DNA of 64,000 bases from Shewanella indica (lineage in GTDB: Bacteria; Pseudomonadota; Gammaproteobacteria; Enterobacterales; Shewanellaceae), in contig NZ_NIJK01000007.1 of the NCBI RefSeq assembly GCF_002836975.1, positions 173 to 64,172 on the forward strand, given 5' to 3'. The translations under genes and the position numbers were made by a program. Shown here piece after piece: positions 26,994 through 36,933 of the stretch (positions are counted from its first letter, which is position 1; every line of letters begins with the position of its first letter). The notes beneath the pieces were generated by a model, which was not told where the DNA came from, did no database searches, and was given only the letters and a program-made list of their open reading frames with translations.

Positions 26994-29127
26994 CCCGGTT
27001 ACGGCCCTCGCTTTTGGCTTGGTATAGGTTAGCATCGGCTTTTTTTAACCAAACCTCCAGAGACGGACTGTAGGAGGCATTGGCAATCAGGGCACCGATA
27101 CTCGCAGTGACGCTGATCCGGCGTTGATCTTCGGGGTTGATGATTTCAAGATCGGTAATGGCCTGACGTATTTCATTCAGATACGGCTCTATCTTGAAAG
27201 GGTTGCACATGGGTAGCAGTAGCAATAGTTCTTCACCGCCGTAGCGGCTGATAAGATCCGAGTCGCGCTTGAACTTTGTTTTAAGCAAATCGGCGACTCG
27301 TTTCAAGGTTTCATCACCGCCCAAATGACCAAATTCATCATTGATCCGCTTGAAGAAGTCCAGATCCATCAACACCACGGCCATGGCTTCGTTATTGCGT
27401 TGGCATAGACCCTGTAAAGTGGCGAAACTCGCTTCGGCGTGGCGCCTGTTGGCAAGCCCTGTGAGCGGATCGGTTTGAGCTAACTGTTTGAGTTTGCGGT
27501 TGGATTGCTCCAGCTCCAGAGTTCGAATAATGACTTTTTCTTCCAGATCCAGCTGGTGGGCCATCAGTTGGCGTTGGTTCTCCTTGAGTTCAGTGTAGAG
27601 GTGAGTTACTTCCACAGGCACGTTTTGGTCATTGAGTAACTTATCTTCAGTAAGGCGCTTGCCCTTGTTGAGTTGCTCTGAAATCAACTCCAGCGGTTTG
27701 GTCAGGCGTTGCCCAACCACTCTGGCGACCAATAGCGACAGTAACAGGAACAGCAACAACAATGCGAAGGTGAAAATAAACTGGCGCTCCACTTCGTGCA
27801 GCAGTGGGGCGTAGGGGTCGAGCACAAAAATTTGCCAGTTGTTTTGCAGGCGATACTGGCTGTAAACATATTCCGGACTGTCGTTATCCAATGCTTTTAG
27901 GTTAAGCATGGGCAATAAAGAGCGATAATGTTTACCACTCTGGCGGTAGTTGAGTTGCTCGAGTTTGGGTAAGGCCAACGCCTTGGAGGCGTAAATAAGA
28001 CGCATATTTTCATCGACAATGAACATCGACTGATTGGTCTGTTCCAGAAAGTCATTATCCAATTCGCTGAAACGATTGAGATTTAGCGAACCTTCTACTA
28101 TACCGATAACTTGTGGGCCTGTGGCCAGGTACAGTGGGCTGCTGATGGCGACTATGGCATCTGAGCCAAAGCCCCGGCCGAGAAATACGGCGGAAGTGAA
28201 CAGCCGCTCATTGAAAAATGCCTGCTGAAAATAGTCTCTGTCATTGATCTTCTTATCGCCCCCCTTAAGCTCCTTTAGCCCACTGACAGGGCTTGCTTGC
28301 ACTATGCTGCCTTCAGAGTTGGCAATCAGCATGGTTAAAAAGCCGGGGTTGAGTTTGTGCAGCCGTGACAGCATCCGCTGCAACTCATCCGGGCTGGGAG
28401 AACTATGTTTAATAAGTTCGGCGGCGGTAGCAATGACCGACTGATGCCGCTCGAGATAATGCTCTACCACCAGGCCGATATTTTTGGCGGTTTCATGTAA
28501 GTGTTTACCCAGGATCTGTTGCTGCTTGTTGACCCAGTAATAATTAAATACCAGGGTAGAGAGTATCAGGCTCAAGTTTAGCAGCAGCAAAAAACTGTAA
28601 AAGAGCTGCTCGCCAAAGCCGCTGCGCTTGGCTGGTAGCTGACGGCCGGTCAGGCGTTTGAGCGCAGGGGTTACCAACACAATCAAGCAGCCCAGGGTGA
28701 TATAGACCATGGCATTGACCGACTGCTTGATGACGACGAAGGGAATGTATTCAGAAGGTAAATCGCTGAAAAGGTGTAGATAACCATAAATAAGTGGCAT
28801 GCCCAGCAACAGCCAGAAGCAGACACCGGCGTAAAATACCGGCCAGCGTTTTTTTCTGGCAAATCCCAGGGCCAATGCCTCGAGACAGAAGAGTAGATAA
28901 ACGTGCGGACTGTCCCATTGCAACATCAAGGAAGTTACACTGATGGTGGCGGCGAGCAAGGCATACCAAGGCCCCAGTAAAATGGCGATTAGTACATAGA
29001 AGGTATTACCCAATACCAGCTGCACATTGGCAAACAAGGGGATGGGGAAGCTGTTACAGGCAAAGCCTATCAGGCCAGCCATCAGACTGAGCAACAGCGG
29101 TTGTCGATACCAGGGTAAGTGGGTCAA
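26959..29127 (-). CDS. Membrane diguanylate cyclase with multi-helix and dCache-like sensor
   Basis: A 722-residue protein. The N-terminal 160 residues contain five or six membrane helices, then a helix at about 172-195, a periplasmic dCache-like domain (about 200-445), a helix at about 450-470, a HAMP-like/coiled linker (about 470-560) and a C-terminal GGDEF domain (about 560-715). The active-site motif reads GGEEL (RYGGEELLLLLP), close to the active GGEEF form, so it probably makes c-di-GMP. Start TTG 29127, with AGGAG rather far upstream. The 3' end overlaps the hydrolase gene by 35 bp. Confidence 0.85.
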   Translation of the reverse strand: MTHLPWYRQPLLLSLMAGLIGFACNSFPIPLFANVQLVLGNTFYVLIAILLGPWYALLAATISVTSLMLQWDSPHVYLLFCLEALALGFARKKRWPVFYAGVCFWLLLGMPLIYGYLHLFSDLPSEYIPFVVIKQSVNAMVYITLGCLIVLVTPALKRLTGRQLPAKRSGFGEQLFYSFLLLLNLSLILSTLVFNYYWVNKQQQILGKHLHETAKNIGLVVEHYLERHQSVIATAAELIKHSSPSPDELQRMLSRLHKLNPGFLTMLIANSEGSIVQASPVSGLKELKGGDKKINDRDYFQQAFFNERLFTSAVFLGRGFGSDAIVAISSPLYLATGPQVIGIVEGSLNLNRFSELDNDFLEQTNQSMFIVDENMRLIYASKALALPKLEQLNYRQSGKHYRSLLPMLNLKALDNDSPEYVYSQYRLQNNWQIFVLDPYAPLLHEVERQFIFTFALLLLFLLLSLLVARVVGQRLTKPLELISEQLNKGKRLTEDKLLNDQNVPVEVTHLYTELKENQRQLMAHQLDLEEKVIIRTLELEQSNRKLKQLAQTDPLTGLANRRHAEASFATLQGLCQRNNEAMAVVLMDLDFFKRINDEFGHLGGDETLKRVADLLKTKFKRDSDLISRYGGEELLLLLPMCNPFKIEPYLNEIRQAITDLEIINPEDQRRISVTASIGALIANASYSPSLEVWLKKADANLYQAKSEGRNRVICTLSAQDLD

Positions 29128-29356
29128 ATCAGTTCCAACTCCTGTCTGGAGTTAACAAATGGTTAATGACAAATGCTAGAGCTAAATGGTTTATTTAACA
29201 ATATTTTTTGAATATTTGTCTTCAGCGCTACCCAATACCTGTTTCGAATCGGTACTCGCCAAGCTTAGTTGTGGTGGTGGTTTTGCATAAAAAGGGATGG
29301 TCGGGTGGCTAAAAAGGGCAAGCCGATAAAGATGAATAGTTGAAGATAGCGGCCGG

Positions 29357-29401
29357 AAAAAGCATCAAGGCGCCTTTGGTATCAATGAAAGCGCCTTGAT
29401 G
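29357..29401 (-). terminator. Terminator after yejK
   Basis: Perfect 11-bp stem CATCAAGGCGC/GCGCCTTGATG (29363-29373 with 29391-29401) with a 17-nt loop, followed on the minus strand by CTTTTTCC. It lies just after the yejK stop. Confidence 0.8.
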
Positions 29402-29413
29402 TGTTTGACAGCC

Positions 29414-30442
29414 TTATTCGCCCTTGAGCCGTCGGTCCAGTTGATCTTTCAGATTGGCGGGCACGCCTTTGATCAAAATGGTATCCGATACAGGATCGTA
29501 AATGACCCGCTCACCCAGATGTGAGCTGTCAAAGCTCAGGGTCAGGCCGCCGCCGGTGCCGGAGAATTTCTTCAACTGCCTCAAGGTGGATTTATCAGCC
29601 GGAAACTCTTCTTCCAAACCGTAATCACCGCCAACGGCAAAGTCATAGAAGGAATCCATGCCGGATTCAGCCAGTTCATCGGCCAAGTCCTTAAGCATGA
29701 CTTCACTGCCGCTGTCGACCTGGGAAGTACAGTATTCAAACACCCGGTCGCGGCAGGTTTGACGCTCTTCTTTGGTTAGTTCACCGCCACCGACAAAGTC
29801 TTCCACCGCCTGCATCAGGGTCTTGCTCTGCTGCTTGGGATTAACCCCTTCGACGCAGCCCATAAAGTCGAGGAAGAAGTCAGCCACCTTGCGTCCGGCT
29901 CTGCCGCGGATAAAGGAGATATATTTGCGCGACTCACTGTCGGCTTGCCACTCGGTGAGATCGATTCGCGCCGCCAACTGGATATTATTCAGATCCAGAT
30001 GGTCGTTTTGTGATAACTCCATATCATCCAGCACAGTCATTGATGACTTGGCGTTCAGCAGTGCTACAAACAGGTAGTCGCTGGCCATAAAGGTGTAGCA
30101 GGCCAGTAACAAAAAGCCACCCTGGCTGAAGTCATACTTGGAGAGTTCTTCCTGCAGCAGTTTGCCAGCAGTGGCTGAGAACTCTACAAAGCCTTGCTGC
30201 CCATCGCGATAAGACTTGAGTGCTTCCTTGAAGGCGGGGTTGGCCTCGCCATCATCCCCGGGGACGCCAAAATAGCCAAAGCCTTTTCCCGCTTTACTGG
30301 AATAGCTCTGATGCAGCTCATCAAGCATGGTCTCAACGGCCTGGCTGTTCAGCAGTGGTTGAGGGCGCAGACGGCAGCTGAGCTGGCCTTCGCCATTTTG
30401 GGTGATTGCGTGAATAATCGCTTGTTCGACGTGAATACTCAT
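29414..30442 (-). CDS. yejK: Nucleoid-associated protein YejK (NdpA)
   Basis: A 342-residue cytoplasmic nucleoid-associated protein. The start [13 protein letters not shown] and the C-terminal [47 protein letters not shown] region are typical of the family, and the length matches E. coli YejK. ATG 30442. It is divergent from yejL, as in Enterobacteria, with about 80 bp between. Confidence 0.93.
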   Translation of the reverse strand: MSIHVEQAIIHAITQNGEGQLSCRLRPQPLLNSQAVETMLDELHQSYSSKAGKGFGYFGVPGDDGEANPAFKEALKSYRDGQQGFVEFSATAGKLLQEELSKYDFSQGGFLLLACYTFMASDYLFVALLNAKSSMTVLDDMELSQNDHLDLNNIQLAARIDLTEWQADSESRKYISFIRGRAGRKVADFFLDFMGCVEGVNPKQQSKTLMQAVEDFVGGGELTKEERQTCRDRVFEYCTSQVDSGSEVMLKDLADELAESGMDSFYDFAVGGDYGLEEEFPADKSTLRQLKKFSGTGGGLTLSFDSSHLGERVIYDPVSDTILIKGVPANLKDQLDRRLKGE

Positions 30443-30521
30443 AAGCCCCGATAGTGATACTCTGTTGTAAATCCGCTATTATATGCCGCTAATCCTTATC
30501 TGAGTGAATCATTTTTTATTT

Positions 30522-30734
30522 ATGGCTATCCAATCAAAATATACCAATGCGCAAGTTGAATCCCTGATCGCCGAATTATTGGCCGTGCTGGAAAAACACC
30601 AGGCTCCGACCGATCTTGGCCTGATGGCATTGGGAAATGCGGCTTCGCATCTGTTGTCGACCAAGGTGCCCAAGGAAGCCCGTCAGCAGGTGGCGGAGCA
30701 ATTTGCCAAGGCATTGACACAATCCTTGCGTTGA
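30522..30734 (+). CDS. yejL: YejL family protein (UPF0352)
   Basis: A 70-residue helical protein of unknown function. It matches YejL nearly throughout: MAIQSKYTNAQVESLIAELL, EKHQAPTDLGLMALGNAASHLL and ARQQVAEQFAKALTQSL. ATG 30522 is the conserved start; an upstream frame extension to about 30504 has no support. It is followed by yejM on the same strand, preserving the yejK-yejL-yejM order. Confidence 0.9.
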   Translation: MAIQSKYTNAQVESLIAELLAVLEKHQAPTDLGLMALGNAASHLLSTKVPKEARQQVAEQFAKALTQSLR

Positions 30735-30836
30735 CTTGTAACAACTGAAATGCGCTAAATAGTGGCGTTGTAAGTCAAAAAGCACATAATAGCAAACAAT
30801 GTAAGATACACAGGCAACTTACAAAAGCGGATCCAT

Positions 30837-32618
30837 ATGGTCGAGCGAACAAAGCAGTTGGGCAAGGACAGGGTTTCACGCCTTATCAATTGGGGGCACT
30901 GGTTTGCCTTCTTCAATGGCTTTTTGGCCATGATAGTCGGCAGTCGATATCTGGAAAGTGTCGGCTACCCTGAAACCTGGATTGGTTGGGGCTACCTTGG
31001 CGTCAGTACCATAGGCCATTTAAGCTTCCTGGCGTTTATTGTCTATCTGGTGTTGCTGTTTCCCGTTACTCTGCTGTTGCCTTACTCGCGTATCCTTCGG
31101 GGATACGCGGCTGTGGTGGCCACCCTAGGTCTGTGTATCATGCTGTATGACACCATAGTCTATGACGACTATGGCATGCATTTGAGTCCCTTCGCTGTCG
31201 ATTTGGCCTGGGCCGACCTCAATAGTTTACTGCATGGCACGTCTTATATCGTCACTCCCCTTGGGATCTTGGCACTGGAGTTGACCGCCGCCAACTTTAT
31301 CTGGAAGCGGATTGAGAAAATTCAAAAGCGCAATTATGGCAACAAGGTGGTGGCCTTTATTGGGGTTTGTTTTGTCAGCAGCCATCTTATTCATATTTGG
31401 GCTGATGCTGCTGATGTCACTGAAATTACCCGTTTTGATGATGCCTACCCGCTATCTTATCCGGCGACGGCGCGCACCTTTATGGAAAATCACGGTATCG
31501 ACGGCTCCAGCAGCTTGCAGGTGGATACCGAAACCAGCTTTAAATACCCAAGAACGCCGCTGACCTGCAGCGCAGAAGAACATCCCAATGTACTGTTTAT
31601 TGCCATCGACAGCCTTAGGGCTGATATGACCGACGAGCAGACCATGCCGTTTTTCAGCCGCTACGGCAAACAAAACCATGCGTTTATGAATCACCTCAGC
31701 GGTGGCAATACCTACCGCAGTGGCATGTTTTCCCTGCTTTATGGTCTGCAGGGCAGCTATACGGATGCGGTGGAACTCAATTACACCAGTCCCTTGCTGA
31801 GTCAGAGCCTCAAGCAGCAGGGCTACAATCTTGGTCTGTTTATCAGCAGAAGTAATTATGCCGAGGCTCGTCCCCAGGCGATATTCCGCGATTTTGACGC
31901 TCATATTGCCGAAGACGATGGCGGCAGTGCCATGGCTGATATCCAGAATATCGATAGTTTCCAGCAGTGGCGAGCCCAGCAACAAGCGCCCTGGTTTGCG
32001 CTGCTTAATCTCAAATCGCCGGAAGATTATGACACGCCGGTAGGTTTCCTCGGGGTGCAGACGGTTAAACCCGACAGCGCTCTCAAACCGGCGCAGAAGG
32101 TGCTGTTCAATCAATATCGGCAATCGCTGAACTTTATTGACAAACAGCTGGAGCAACTCTTGTCTGCTATGCCGGAAAACACCCTGGTGATCATTACCGG
32201 CGTCAATGGCAAGGTGTTCACCAGTAACGCCGATGAGGCCAGACGGGATTTGTCACCGGCCAATGTCAGCGTGCCTTTGGTGATCCATTGGCCCGTCGGT
32301 GGCCACGCCCAGGCCAAGTACCGCACCAGCCACTATGGCTTGGTGCCGACCTTGATGAGCCAAGTACTGGGTTGTAGCAATCCGGCCACTGATTACAGTG
32401 CCGGCCGCCACCTGCTGCAGCCCGACAGCCTAACATGGGTCTATGTCGGTGACGCTCGGGTGTTTGCTATCTATCAGCAATCGGAGATTACTGTGATTGA
32501 CCGTCACGGCCAATATCGTATCTATGACAAGGCTTATCAGAACCGCCTGGACAAGAAGATGAGTGCTCCGGAGCTCATCGAAGTGATGCGTGAAGGGCGG
32601 CGTTTGTACAACCATTAA
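30837..32618 (+). CDS. yejM: Inner-membrane sulfatase-like protein YejM (PbgA/LapC)
   Basis: A 593-residue protein with five N-terminal membrane helices (DUF3413, about 15-195) and a periplasmic alkaline-phosphatase/sulfatase-like domain (about 235-590, starting VLFIAIDSLRADM). In E. coli this protein controls lipid A synthesis by relieving LapB/FtsH degradation of LpxC, and binds cardiolipin or lipid A; the same role is inferred here. SGGNTYRSGMFSLLYG occupies the nucleophile position. ATG 30837 lies in an NdeI-like CATATG. Confidence 0.92.
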   Translation: MVERTKQLGKDRVSRLINWGHWFAFFNGFLAMIVGSRYLESVGYPETWIGWGYLGVSTIGHLSFLAFIVYLVLLFPVTLLLPYSRILRGYAAVVATLGLCIMLYDTIVYDDYGMHLSPFAVDLAWADLNSLLHGTSYIVTPLGILALELTAANFIWKRIEKIQKRNYGNKVVAFIGVCFVSSHLIHIWADAADVTEITRFDDAYPLSYPATARTFMENHGIDGSSSLQVDTETSFKYPRTPLTCSAEEHPNVLFIAIDSLRADMTDEQTMPFFSRYGKQNHAFMNHLSGGNTYRSGMFSLLYGLQGSYTDAVELNYTSPLLSQSLKQQGYNLGLFISRSNYAEARPQAIFRDFDAHIAEDDGGSAMADIQNIDSFQQWRAQQQAPWFALLNLKSPEDYDTPVGFLGVQTVKPDSALKPAQKVLFNQYRQSLNFIDKQLEQLLSAMPENTLVIITGVNGKVFTSNADEARRDLSPANVSVPLVIHWPVGGHAQAKYRTSHYGLVPTLMSQVLGCSNPATDYSAGRHLLQPDSLTWVYVGDARVFAIYQQSEITVIDRHGQYRIYDKAYQNRLDKKMSAPELIEVMREGRRLYNH

Positions 32619-32776
32619 GCGCTGCGGATTAAAGACTGTACGATAGAGAAAAAACAGGCCACAAACTAGGCAGTTAAACTAAAAATTCTCAGATGGAGCT
32701 TGCACAGCTTCGCGACTGTTGATAAAGTTCTGCCTCGTTGAGACGGCATACTGCGCCAGCCGCTCAAGACAAATAT

Positions 32777-32853
32777 CGGTATGTAGCGCAGCCTGGTAGC
32801 GCACTGTCATGGGGTGTCAGGGGTCGGAGGTTCGAATCCTCTCATACCGACCA
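32777..32853 (+). tRNA. tRNA-Pro (GGG)
   Basis: A 77-nt tRNA with encoded CCA, closely following the E. coli proL pattern, including the T-T mismatch in the anticodon stem. The anticodon loop ATGGGGT gives GGG. It lies at the edge of an IS-remnant patch, a typical island boundary, although no att repeat of its 3' end was found. Confidence 0.95.
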
Positions 32854-32890
32854 AATTAAATGCTTGATTACTAATGTAATTTAGCTAAGC

Positions 32891-32935
32891 CAAAAGCCCG
32901 TTATTTAGCACAGCTAATGCGGGCTTTTGGCTTTT
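32891..32935 (+). terminator. Terminator after tRNA-Pro
   Basis: CAAAAGCCCG (32891-32900) pairs with CGGGCTTTTG (32920-32929); an inner TTAGC/GCTAA hairpin extends the stem, and TTTTT follows. Confidence 0.8.
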
Positions 32936-32989
32936 TATAGCACATCTATAGCATTAGATTTAAAGCCTATGGATTTGTGAATTTACTTC

Positions 32990-33145
32990 GTAACAGCCTT
33001 CTGTATTGACCACGACCGCCGTGATGCTGCGGCAATGCCAAGTGTTAATCGCAGCATCGTCCAACCAGAAGGTGACTGCGCCACGGTTGACTAATGCCTG
33101 ATTATATTGCTTCCAATTGGTGATATTGCACTTTAACTTGCCCAT
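32990..33145 (-). pseudogene. IS5-family transposase N-terminal fragment, frameshifted
   Basis: From ATG 33145 the frame reads MGKLKCNITNWKQYNQALVNRG and then FWLDDAAINTWHC, the conserved N-terminus of IS5-group transposases. Right after WHC the expected HHGRRGRG continues only in another frame (readable as QHHGGRG), so there is a frameshift at about 33020, followed by loss of the rest of the gene. Confidence 0.75.
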
Positions 33146-33194
33146 GACCTTAAACCTGTGATGCAAGATCTGATCATGAAGTGCCAAAAAGATT

Positions 33195-33359
33195 CCGCTG
33201 ATTTAGGCAACAACGCCCATTTGGGGAGCGGCCTTGCTGTTTCTGTTGGAGTTATTTTACTCACTTTCGCATGACTGAATTGCTGACTCCCATTGCGGTT
33301 GCAGCCTCTTGTTTAAACTCAGCGCTGAACGTCGGTCTTGTGTTTTTTATGTTTGCCAC
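33195..33359 (-). pseudogene. IS3-family OrfA remnant with two stop codons
   Basis: Minus-strand translation from 33359 gives KNTRPTFSAEFKQEAA then MGVSNSVMRK, an IS3 OrfA helix-turn-helix missing about 15 central residues. The next codons are TGA-GTA-AAA-TAA where WVKQ is expected, so Trp and Gln codons have become stops, and LQQKQ follows. The element is inactive. Confidence 0.65.
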
Positions 33360-33444
33360 CTATTTGCGAGAAGTAAGTCTATCACTTCGTTTATTTAGGT
33401 AACTAAATTCACTATGCCGCTACAGAAATCTATTCGTATCATTC

Positions 33445-34008
33445 TTATAATAACTGAAAGAAGTAGACTCTATCTGATACTTTTTTGAAAATATCAAATT
33501 GTGCGTGTTCTTGGAATGCTTCTATATTCATACTCTCACCAAAAACCAAACCGTTTATTCCTAACATCACAGAGTTCCCCCATTGAATGCGGACTGTATT
33601 ATATTTGGTGTCGTTAAACACATCAGTAACGCCAATTTCAGCCATGTCTACAAGTATCTCATTTAGATTCTCTTGTGATAACGTTACATTTGGCTGAGTC
33701 ATGGATAATACTTGGCTCCATTTTTCAATTTTATTCTCGGCAGCTTTTTGGGTATATGTCATCATAAAACCACCGTCCGGACTTTTCCCAAAAGTTTTGG
33801 TAATAGGATTAATGACAACTCCATTTAAAACAATTGTTTCTTCAGAAAGGTAAGAGATTTCTTTTATATTATATTGGTTGATTTTGATAATTAATGCCTC
33901 TGCATTAATTATCATGTCGGCTTTAGTAATTACATCTTCATTGTAGTTAGGACTACAAGCCACTAAAATAGAGAGTATTGGTAAAATGAAAGCTTTATTT
34001 AATTTCAT
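33445..34008 (-). CDS. Putative lipoprotein of unknown function, AT-rich
   Basis: A 187-residue protein with a lipoprotein signal: a short basic start, hydrophobic core and lipobox LVAC, giving Cys18 as the lipidated residue. The mature part has no recognisable domain; it is rich in Ile, Asn and Glu. The gene is visibly more AT-rich than the core genes on either side, and lies between inactivated IS3 and IS5 fragments, so horizontal acquisition is likely. The frame is intact with an ATG at 34008. Expression and function are unknown. Confidence 0.6.
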   Translation of the reverse strand: MKLNKAFILPILSILVACSPNYNEDVITKADMIINAEALIIKINQYNIKEISYLSEETIVLNGVVINPITKTFGKSPDGGFMMTYTQKAAENKIEKWSQVLSMTQPNVTLSQENLNEILVDMAEIGVTDVFNDTKYNTVRIQWGNSVMLGINGLVFGESMNIEAFQEHAQFDIFKKVSDRVYFFQLL

Positions 34009-34174
34009 TGTAAGTTACCTAGGTATATTAATATGGAATTATTTTGTATGTACAGTTTTTGTTCAGGTAGTAATGACCACCAAGACCATTTGGGAATTAC
34101 CATAATTCACATTGTTACTTTCGCGCCACCGGGTATTCCAGGATTGATCTGATCCGGTAATAATGGACACTTAG

Positions 34175-34600
34175 CTAAGCACTATTTTTTAATTCAAATT
34201 TTTCTGGGCTCAAATACCCAAGAATACTATGCCGTCTGGTCCGATTGTAATCAACCTCAATATACTCAAATACCGCTTGTCTCATTTGCTCACGTGCCAT
34301 GAGCGGCTCGTCTTGCAACGCGTCAACTTTTAATGCGTGGAAGAAGTTTTCCACGCAAGCGTTATCCCGGCAATTCCCTTTACGGCTCATGCTTTGTACT
34401 AACTGATGTTTCTGAAGCAAAGCACGGTTATCGTTTGCGCAGTATTGGCTTCCTCGGTGGTCGCTATGGACAATCACGTCAGTAGGGAAACCTCAGCGGA
34501 ATAACGCCATCTTCAATGCGTCACAAGCATGCGCTGATGTCACTCTGCTTGCCATCGACCACCCCATTTCAGGCTGGCCGCATTAGCAGTAAAGTTCTGC
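34175..34600 (-). pseudogene. IS3-family OrfB (DDE transposase) C-terminal remnant
   Basis: The intact tail (34477-34175) contains [11 protein letters not shown] with the second catalytic Asp, ENFFHALK with the catalytic Glu, and the closing [20 protein letters not shown] of IS3 integrase cores. Upstream in the same frame, ACDALKMALFR is followed by TGA where Trp or Arg is expected, then GFPTDV. Still further up, NFTANAASLKW is recognisable but the first catalytic Asp region is deleted. The element is inactive. Confidence 0.8.
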
Positions 34601-34615
34601 TTCCCTAGACGTAGT

Positions 34616-35269
34616 CTAAGGGGCTTTTAACTCCCTCAGGTAGCGGTAAATGGTGTGCACCGAAATATCCAGCCGCTTGGCGGCCACCTGGGCGCTATCC
34701 TTGAGTTCAAAAATGCCGGCATCGAACAGACGGGTCACGATTTCACGGTTTTTTTTCGATGACGGGATCTGTTGACAATGGCGTACTTCCTGGTTGACCT
34801 TGTCTATGGTGCTGTGCAGCGTTTCCTCAATATTGACGGCGAATACTTCTGACGTACCGCAGTGTTCTGTGAGCGGGGATTGTTGCGGCAGCATGGAGCG
34901 CAACACAGACATCAAAGGCGCATCCATATCTGTGTTGATACATAAAAGGCCTATGGCCATCTGTTTTTCGTTGCGGATAACCGTGGTGATGGATTTCAGA
35001 GTTTTGCCATTACCGCTTTGGCTCAGATAAGTCTCGGAGATATCCTGGCCGCGCTTGAGTTTTTCCAATGCCAGATTGGTAATAGGTGCACCGACACTGC
35101 GGCCGGTAATATGGCCGTTGGCTATTTTGATGATTGAAGGGTGGTCTCGGTCCAGGCTGTGTAAAACCACTTCTGTGTGTTGCCCATACATGGTGGCGAT
35201 ACCGTCGACCACATTTTTGATGGCGTTGAGTATCTCCATGTCTTTGGGAGTTAACTTGTGAAGTTTCAC
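34616..35269 (-). CDS. YheO-type (PAS-like/HTH) transcriptional regulator
   Basis: A 217-residue regulator. The N-terminal YheO-PAS domain (about 10-120) contains TEVVLHSLDRDHPSIIKIANGHITGRSVGAPITNLAL. A C-terminal helix-turn-helix (about 172-215) reads REIVTRLFDAGIFELKDSAQVAAKRLDISVHTIYRYLREL. It follows cyuA on the same strand after a 44-bp gap with a hairpin, so it probably controls the cyu genes; E. coli uses an unrelated Lrp-type regulator, so this is inference. GTG 35269 is preceded by AAGGAT. Confidence 0.8.
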   Translation of the reverse strand: MKLHKLTPKDMEILNAIKNVVDGIATMYGQHTEVVLHSLDRDHPSIIKIANGHITGRSVGAPITNLALEKLKRGQDISETYLSQSGNGKTLKSITTVIRNEKQMAIGLLCINTDMDAPLMSVLRSMLPQQSPLTEHCGTSEVFAVNIEETLHSTIDKVNQEVRHCQQIPSSKKNREIVTRLFDAGIFELKDSAQVAAKRLDISVHTIYRYLRELKAP

Positions 35270-35284
35270 CGCTATCCTTGTGTG

Positions 35285-35305
35285 AAAGCCCGGTTATTGC
35301 CGGGC
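35285..35305 (-). terminator. Hairpin between cyuA and the regulator gene
   Basis: GCCCGG (35288-35293) and CCGGGC (35300-35305) with a 6-nt loop, followed on the minus strand by TTTC. A short, leaky terminator or attenuator that would lower regulator expression relative to cyuA. Confidence 0.5.
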
Positions 35306-35313
35306 ACTGGAGC

Positions 35314-36588
35314 TTAGGCAGACATGATACTGATAATGGTATTGTCGGTCGACACCATGCCATCACAGATCATCTGCCCCAGATTCTTGATTGTTTGTTC
35401 GACATCGGCGGCGACTATGCCTTGCGTCGATACGGCATGTTGGTTGAGCGCCATCAAAAATGCCCGTACAGCCGCGCTGGACGAGGTACTGACCTTCATG
35501 GCACAGGAAGCTTTGGCGCCGTCACAGACCATGCCAGTGCTGTCGCTGATAACATTCTGAATGGCGTAACAGCTTTGTTCAAAACTGCCCCCGGCAAGAT
35601 ACACCATGGCCATGGCCGCGGCGGCACTGGTCACTGTGTTGCCGCAAAAAGCCGACAGTGGCGGGTAGTGGCACTTAATGTAAATGGCGCCGAGGTGGCT
35701 CATGATAAGTGCCCGGGCCAGCTGATCTTCACTGCAGCTGAACTTCTTGGCGGTGACCACTACCGGCACAGTCGCGGCTATGCCCTGATTGCCACTGCCA
35801 AAATTGCTCATGGCCGGTAGGGTAGCGCCACCCATGCGCGCATCCGAGGCGGCGGCCGTGTACATGACTATCGAATTGAGTAGATCGTCACTCAGCAAGC
35901 CGATATCGATATTTTTCTTCAGCGTTCGGCCCACTTCCAGACCATAGGCCGAATTCATGCCTTCGTCGGACAAGCGGGAGTTAAGATCGGACGCCGCCAG
36001 AATAAATCTTATTCGGTTAACATCTACCCCGGTGGCAAACTCATAGATTGCGGCAATGCTGATATCGACGCCGTTGCATACCGAAGCAGTACTGCCTTGG
36101 GCTGAGGCTTCGGCCTGATACAGCAACTGGCCATCGAACCATTTCTCGGTAATTCGGGTATGGCTGCCACTGATAACGATTTTAACCTGGTGTTTGTCGT
36201 TGGCAGCGGTTACCGCGCAATAAATAAACTCGTCTGCTTGAATACGGGATACCTTGACCATGCCGGCATCAATAAGCGCCTGGGCCTCGGCCACTTGCGC
36301 CGGGTTGATATTTGCCAGCACTTCAAGACCGGCATTGGCATCGCCGCCAAGGGCTCCTGCTGCTGCGGCAATGGCCAGGCCTATCTTGCCGGTACCGGGG
36401 ACAAATACGCCCATGGCGTTTTTGTAGAGGTTATCCGAAACCTGAACTTCCAGGCTCAAAGGCTTGGTACCAAGCGTTTCAGTGGCGACAGCGGCGGCAT
36501 AGGCTGCGGCAATGGGCTCGGTGCAGCCCAGCGCAGGGCGCACAACTTGATTGAGGATAGCTATATACTGTTGCCACTGTGGTTTCAT
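35314..36588 (-). CDS. cyuA: L-cysteine desulfidase (CyuA/YhaM family)
   Basis: A 424-residue iron-sulfur enzyme of the serine dehydratase alpha-like superfamily. CyuA breaks cysteine into pyruvate, sulfide and ammonia under anaerobic conditions in enterobacteria; the same role is inferred. LGCTEP near residue 24, [13 protein letters not shown] and [14 protein letters not shown] supply the cluster cysteines expected for the family. ATG 36588 is the family start; the frame is open 32 codons upstream. Divergent from its probable permease gene cyuP. Confidence 0.85.
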   Translation of the reverse strand: MKPQWQQYIAILNQVVRPALGCTEPIAAAYAAAVATETLGTKPLSLEVQVSDNLYKNAMGVFVPGTGKIGLAIAAAAGALGGDANAGLEVLANINPAQVAEAQALIDAGMVKVSRIQADEFIYCAVTAANDKHQVKIVISGSHTRITEKWFDGQLLYQAEASAQGSTASVCNGVDISIAAIYEFATGVDVNRIRFILAASDLNSRLSDEGMNSAYGLEVGRTLKKNIDIGLLSDDLLNSIVMYTAAASDARMGGATLPAMSNFGSGNQGIAATVPVVVTAKKFSCSEDQLARALIMSHLGAIYIKCHYPPLSAFCGNTVTSAAAAMAMVYLAGGSFEQSCYAIQNVISDSTGMVCDGAKASCAMKVSTSSSAAVRAFLMALNQHAVSTQGIVAADVEQTIKNLGQMICDGMVSTDNTIISIMSA

Positions 36589-36933
36589 GACTGGGTTCCG
36601 GCGAGTCTGAGTTGGGGATAGGCAAGGGCTTGGATTGCGATCACTGTACCAATATGGCCCATAATCCCTTGAGATAACTTGCAACTATTTTTGAATGCGT
36701 TTCGGCTTAACGATGCAATTATTTGCATACCAAGGCTGTTGTGCAAATTTATTTTGCCATTAATGAGACGGCAATTGTTGCTAGTGTGACTCACATCTTG
36801 TAATTGATGGCGTTTTTCATTTAATCCTTTGATATCAACAAAATTGCAAAAAAGAATGGCTGCCCAGTTAAAGAGGTGCAACTTTTTTTGCAAAAAATAA
36901 CAAGCAGTATCCAATAACATTTAGGGTCGTTAT
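36589..36933. promoter_or_regulatory. Divergent cyuA-cyuP intergenic region
   Basis: 345 bp between divergent starts, AT-rich, with repeated short TTGCAA and GCAAAAA-type words (for example near 36843-36903). Promoters for both genes and the operator of the YheO-type regulator should lie here; no single palindrome stands out. Confidence 0.4.

Noticed and set aside
32777..34600. Integrative island with att sites at tRNA-Pro
   Set aside because: No direct repeat of the tRNA 3' end and no integrase were found; the patch is explained by IS fragments.
35314..36588. cyuA as a classical L-serine dehydratase alpha subunit
   Set aside because: The length, LGCTEP start and neighbouring CyuP-type permease fit the CyuA/YhaM cysteine desulfidase group better; serine activity cannot be fully excluded.
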